Positions 61,708 through 64,000 of a stretch of DNA of 64,000 nt are shown here, one piece after another; positions within the stretch are counted from its first letter, which is position 1, and each line of letters begins with the position of its first letter. The DNA comes from Flavobacterium okayamense. Its GTDB lineage: Bacteria > Bacteroidota > Bacteroidia > Flavobacteriales > Flavobacteriaceae. The DNA lies in contig NZ_AP024749.1 of assembly GCF_019702945.1 (NCBI RefSeq), positions 1,922,001 to 1,986,000 on the forward strand, in the 5' to 3' direction. Made by a program: the position numbers and the translations under genes. The notes beneath the pieces were generated by a model, which saw nothing but the letters and a program-made list of their open reading frames with translations, did not search any database and was not told where the DNA came from.

Positions 61708-62365
61708 AAATAAAAAATACAAGCTTTTAGTTATACTTTTCATTTTAGGGAATTTGTTTTGTCAAGCCCAATATCAAAGTGTTGAAGATTTTATCCCAAA
61801 TGGATATGTTTTGTACGATACTATTTATGGCGATTTAAACAAAGACAAACTAGATGACTGTATTCTAATTGTAAAAGAAACCTATAAAGAAAACATTGTA
61901 ACCAATCGTTTTGACGAAATAGTAGATCGCAATAGAAGAGGCATTATCATTTTATTCAAAAATGAAAACGGTTATCAAAAAGCAACTGAAAATTTAAATT
62001 GTTTTTCTTCAGAAAATGAAGATGGTGGGGCTTATTATCCACCACAACTATCTTTTGATGTAAAAAGAGGCAATCTTATTATACATTATGCTCATGGAAG
62101 ATATGGTTGGTGGAAATACACCTTTAGATATCAAGATTCTAATTTCAAATTAATAGGGTATGATCACACAAATGGAGGAGTTGTAACAAATTATGAAACT
62201 AGTATTAACTTTTTAACCAAAAAAAAATTATATCGCAAAAACATAAATGAAGAATCAGAAGATAATGATGAAGTTTTTGTAGATACTTGGAGTAAGATTA
62301 AAATTGATAAACTACTCAATCTTTCAGAAATTAAAGATTTTGAAGAGTTAGAAATGAATTACTAA
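61697..62365 (+). CDS. Secreted protein with EF-hand-like loop, function unknown
   Basis: 222 aa from the ATG at 61697, overlapping the previous gene's end by 11 bases. The signal peptide is KYKLLVILFILGNLFCQAQ. DLNKDKLDDC is an EF-hand/FG-GAP-like calcium loop. The rest has IIILFKNENGYQKATENL, PPQLSFDVKRGNLIIHYAHG and WWKYTFRYQDSN. This resembles proteins that store a value derived from FG-GAP-like repeats. Function unknown. Confidence 0.65.
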   Translation: MLYKNKKYKLLVILFILGNLFCQAQYQSVEDFIPNGYVLYDTIYGDLNKDKLDDCILIVKETYKENIVTNRFDEIVDRNRRGIIILFKNENGYQKATENLNCFSSENEDGGAYYPPQLSFDVKRGNLIIHYAHGRYGWWKYTFRYQDSNFKLIGYDHTNGGVVTNYETSINFLTKKKLYRKNINEESEDNDEVFVDTWSKIKIDKLLNLSEIKDFEELEMNY

Positions 62366-62381
62366 ACAAACAAATCAAATT

Positions 62382-62969
62382 ATGTTTATTCTCTTTCTTT
62401 TAGTTTTACTAATCTTTATTATCGTTCTACTTTTTGCAATTTACAAGGCAGTAAAATGGACTTTAAAAGAAAAAATCAGGCTTAAATGGGCGGTTTCCAT
62501 TCTTACAACTTTGGTGTTAGCAATAGTAATAAAAAAAGTGTTTTTTACAAGAATGGAGTTTATTCAATCTAATGTGTATTCCAATTTATATATAGTTGAA
62601 AATCCAGTTAAAGACAAAGATGAACTTAAAACGGCAATTATTAGTAAGATAAAAGAACATCTAAAAACGAATCACAAACAAACCAAAAAACTTTCCTATT
62701 CTAATGAAACAGAGTGCATTTATTTTTATGAAGATGGCGGAATGACATTCGGTTTTCTTGGCGAAGCAGGAACAAGTTATTTTTTAGACCATGAAGAAGA
62801 TTTAGGCGGATTTGTAAGCGAAGAACTAGGAATGTATCAACAATATTTAATGGCAGAGTTTTATTATGAAACGTTTTCAAATGAATTAAATTCAATATGT
62901 GGAGAATTCAGCTTTTTTTATGAAGGCGAATTTGTTAAAACAGATACTTTAGTAATAAAAATTGATTAA
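62382..62969 (+). CDS. Membrane-anchored protein of unknown function
   Basis: 195 aa with two hydrophobic helices near the N-terminus (about 1-20 and 36-56) and a soluble C-terminal part with SYSNETECIYFYEDGGMTFG, GFVSEELGMYQQYLMAEFYY and EFSFFYEGEFV. No domain is recognised. It is 16 bp after the preceding gene. Confidence 0.6.
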   Translation: MFILFLLVLLIFIIVLLFAIYKAVKWTLKEKIRLKWAVSILTTLVLAIVIKKVFFTRMEFIQSNVYSNLYIVENPVKDKDELKTAIISKIKEHLKTNHKQTKKLSYSNETECIYFYEDGGMTFGFLGEAGTSYFLDHEEDLGGFVSEELGMYQQYLMAEFYYETFSNELNSICGEFSFFYEGEFVKTDTLVIKID

Positions 62970-63012
62970 ATAGGATTGTTACAAAAAACAACAATTCTAT
63001 ACTAATAAGCTA

Positions 63013-64000
63013 ATGATACAAAATATTATATTTCAAATAAAATACGCATTTTCACAAATAAGCTTTAATCGAAGTAAAAACGTTACTGATAGATTAAAAA
63101 TGTCTTTTGGTTCCTTAAAAGAACAATCTACTGATTTTAATTATATATCGAAATACTTTAGAAATAAAAATAATTCAAAAGCCTATCATGTAGTATCGGA
63201 TAAAACCTGTAACGATTTGGATTTTGAAGATTTGTTTATGCTTATCGATCGAACGCATTCTAAAGTTGGACAGCAATATCTTTATAATAAACTTCGTACC
63301 GTAACAATAAACGAAAGTCAGACAACATTAGATGAAGAAATTATAAAAGAACTCACAAATAATGAGCAATTAAGAATTTCAGTTCAAAAAAGGCTTGAAA
63401 AACTAAACCATAAAGACGCTTATTACATTACAACCCTTTTTCAAGACGAACATTTACATCCACCAAAATGGTTTTTTATTATAAAAATATTGTCTTTTGC
63501 GAGTTTACTATCGTTAATTCTTGCTTTTTTTAACCCAATATTTTTCATTGTTTTAGCGGCATTATTCTGTGTTAATTTTGCACTTCATTATTGGAATAAA
63601 AGCAATTTAGTACAATATGTTGGATCTATCCCTCAGCTTTTAAAACTAAACAGTATCTCGTCTCAACTATATGGTGTTCCATTATTTAAAAAATTGAACC
63701 TTAATTTACCTAGCTCAATAAAATTGATAAATGAAGTTAAAGGGAAAATGTCGTTTTTTCAACTCGAAGCCAAACTACAAGGTGAATTTGAAATGATAGC
63801 GTGGTTCATTTTTGAAATTTTCAAAACAATCTTTTTATTAGAACCATTGCTGTTGTTTGGTGTACTAAAAAAGTTATCGACTAAAAGAGAAGAAATAGAA
63901 AATGTTTTTCAATTTGTAGGACATATTGATATGCTTATTTCGATAGCTTCCTTACGAAAAGGACTCGATACATTTTGTTTACCAACAATTACAACGGATA
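63013..64000 (+). CDS. Membrane-associated MutS-like protein (3'-truncated by window edge)
   Basis: About 329 residues are visible from the ATG at 63013 before the window ends. The opening has DLDFEDLFMLIDRTHSKVGQ and YLYNKLRTV, the MutS core-domain pattern seen in Bacteroidota MutS-related proteins. Two hydrophobic helices lie near residues 155-195 (FIIKILSFASLLSLILAFF), which ordinary MutS proteins lack. The ATPase domain would follow outside the window. It is probably not the mismatch-repair MutS, although it could bind DNA. Confidence 0.75.
   Translation, partial: MIQNIIFQIKYAFSQISFNRSKNVTDRLKMSFGSLKEQSTDFNYISKYFRNKNNSKAYHVVSDKTCNDLDFEDLFMLIDRTHSKVGQQYLYNKLRTVTINESQTTLDEEIIKELTNNEQLRISVQKRLEKLNHKDAYYITTLFQDEHLHPPKWFFIIKILSFASLLSLILAFFNPIFFIVLAALFCVNFALHYWNKSNLVQYVGSIPQLLKLNSISSQLYGVPLFKKLNLNLPSSIKLINEVKGKMSFFQLEAKLQGEFEMIAWFIFEIFKTIFLLEPLLLFGVLKKLSTKREEIENVFQFVGHIDMLISIASLRKGLDTFCLPTITTD

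Overview
The window looks like a chromosomal segment of a flavobacterium (Bacteroidota, family Flavobacteriaceae, plausibly Flavobacterium). The evidence is low G+C, A/T-rich leaders, -7 elements of the form TAnnTTTG, proteins with type IX secretion (T9SS) C-terminal sorting domains, many short lipoproteins, and family-typical gene orders such as ddl/PASTA protein/pseudouridine synthase. No plasmid, phage, IS or CRISPR structure is visible. The assignment rests on sequence features only.

Layout. Positions 1-7 kb hold the start of a large secreted choice-of-anchor-L protein, a membrane AraC regulator, a thioesterase, a ClC channel, an ACP phosphodiesterase and glmM, the last followed by three small genes of unknown role. 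A long minus-strand run (about 6.96-14.6 kb) carries DUF1599, DoxX, TlpA, tpiA, two secreted unknowns, selO and a tandem SRPBCC protein. From 14.8 to 35.9 kb the content is mostly housekeeping: folP, rlmH, uvrA, an ECF sigma factor with a 48-aa downstream protein, nth, bcp, an MBL hydrolase, yaaA, coaD, ddl, PASTA protein, RluA-type pseudouridine synthase, class V aminotransferase, LpxL-like acyltransferase, rhomboid and SIMPL. A tRNA-Tyr gene at 36.1 kb is followed by a 19-bp copy of its own 3' end, which looks like a recombination scar.

Positions 37.5-41.7 kb form a sulfide-detoxification module: sulfide:quinone reductase, a Crp/Fnr regulator, a TauE/SafE exporter and a persulfide dioxygenase-rhodanese fusion. 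Two matching inverted repeats (GTAAC-N4-GTTAC) sit at nearly the same distance from matching -7-like sequences ahead of sqr and of the dioxygenase gene. The in-cluster Crp/Fnr protein probably acts there.

Positions 43.9-55.5 kb form a signalling and surface island. Two paralogous TPR histidine kinases, sharing a 155-bp identical core, precede a LytTR response regulator. Downstream are LRR/T9SS surface proteins and lipoproteins. A 96-bp promoter block, about 94% identical between copies, lies at exactly the same distance from two start codons. Each copy holds a 21-bp-spaced direct repeat (ATATNGGTT) of the kind LytTR regulators bind, so the island probably controls its own output.

Positions 55.6-59.3 kb hold a four-gene cluster ending in a cytosolic trypsin-like protease fused to a zinc ribbon and a YbjN-like domain. 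Its upstream neighbour seems to carry the same YbjN-like fold. This is the best candidate for an undescribed system. From 59.4 to 63 kb lie six envelope-associated unknowns, then the start of a membrane-anchored MutS-like gene that runs off the window.
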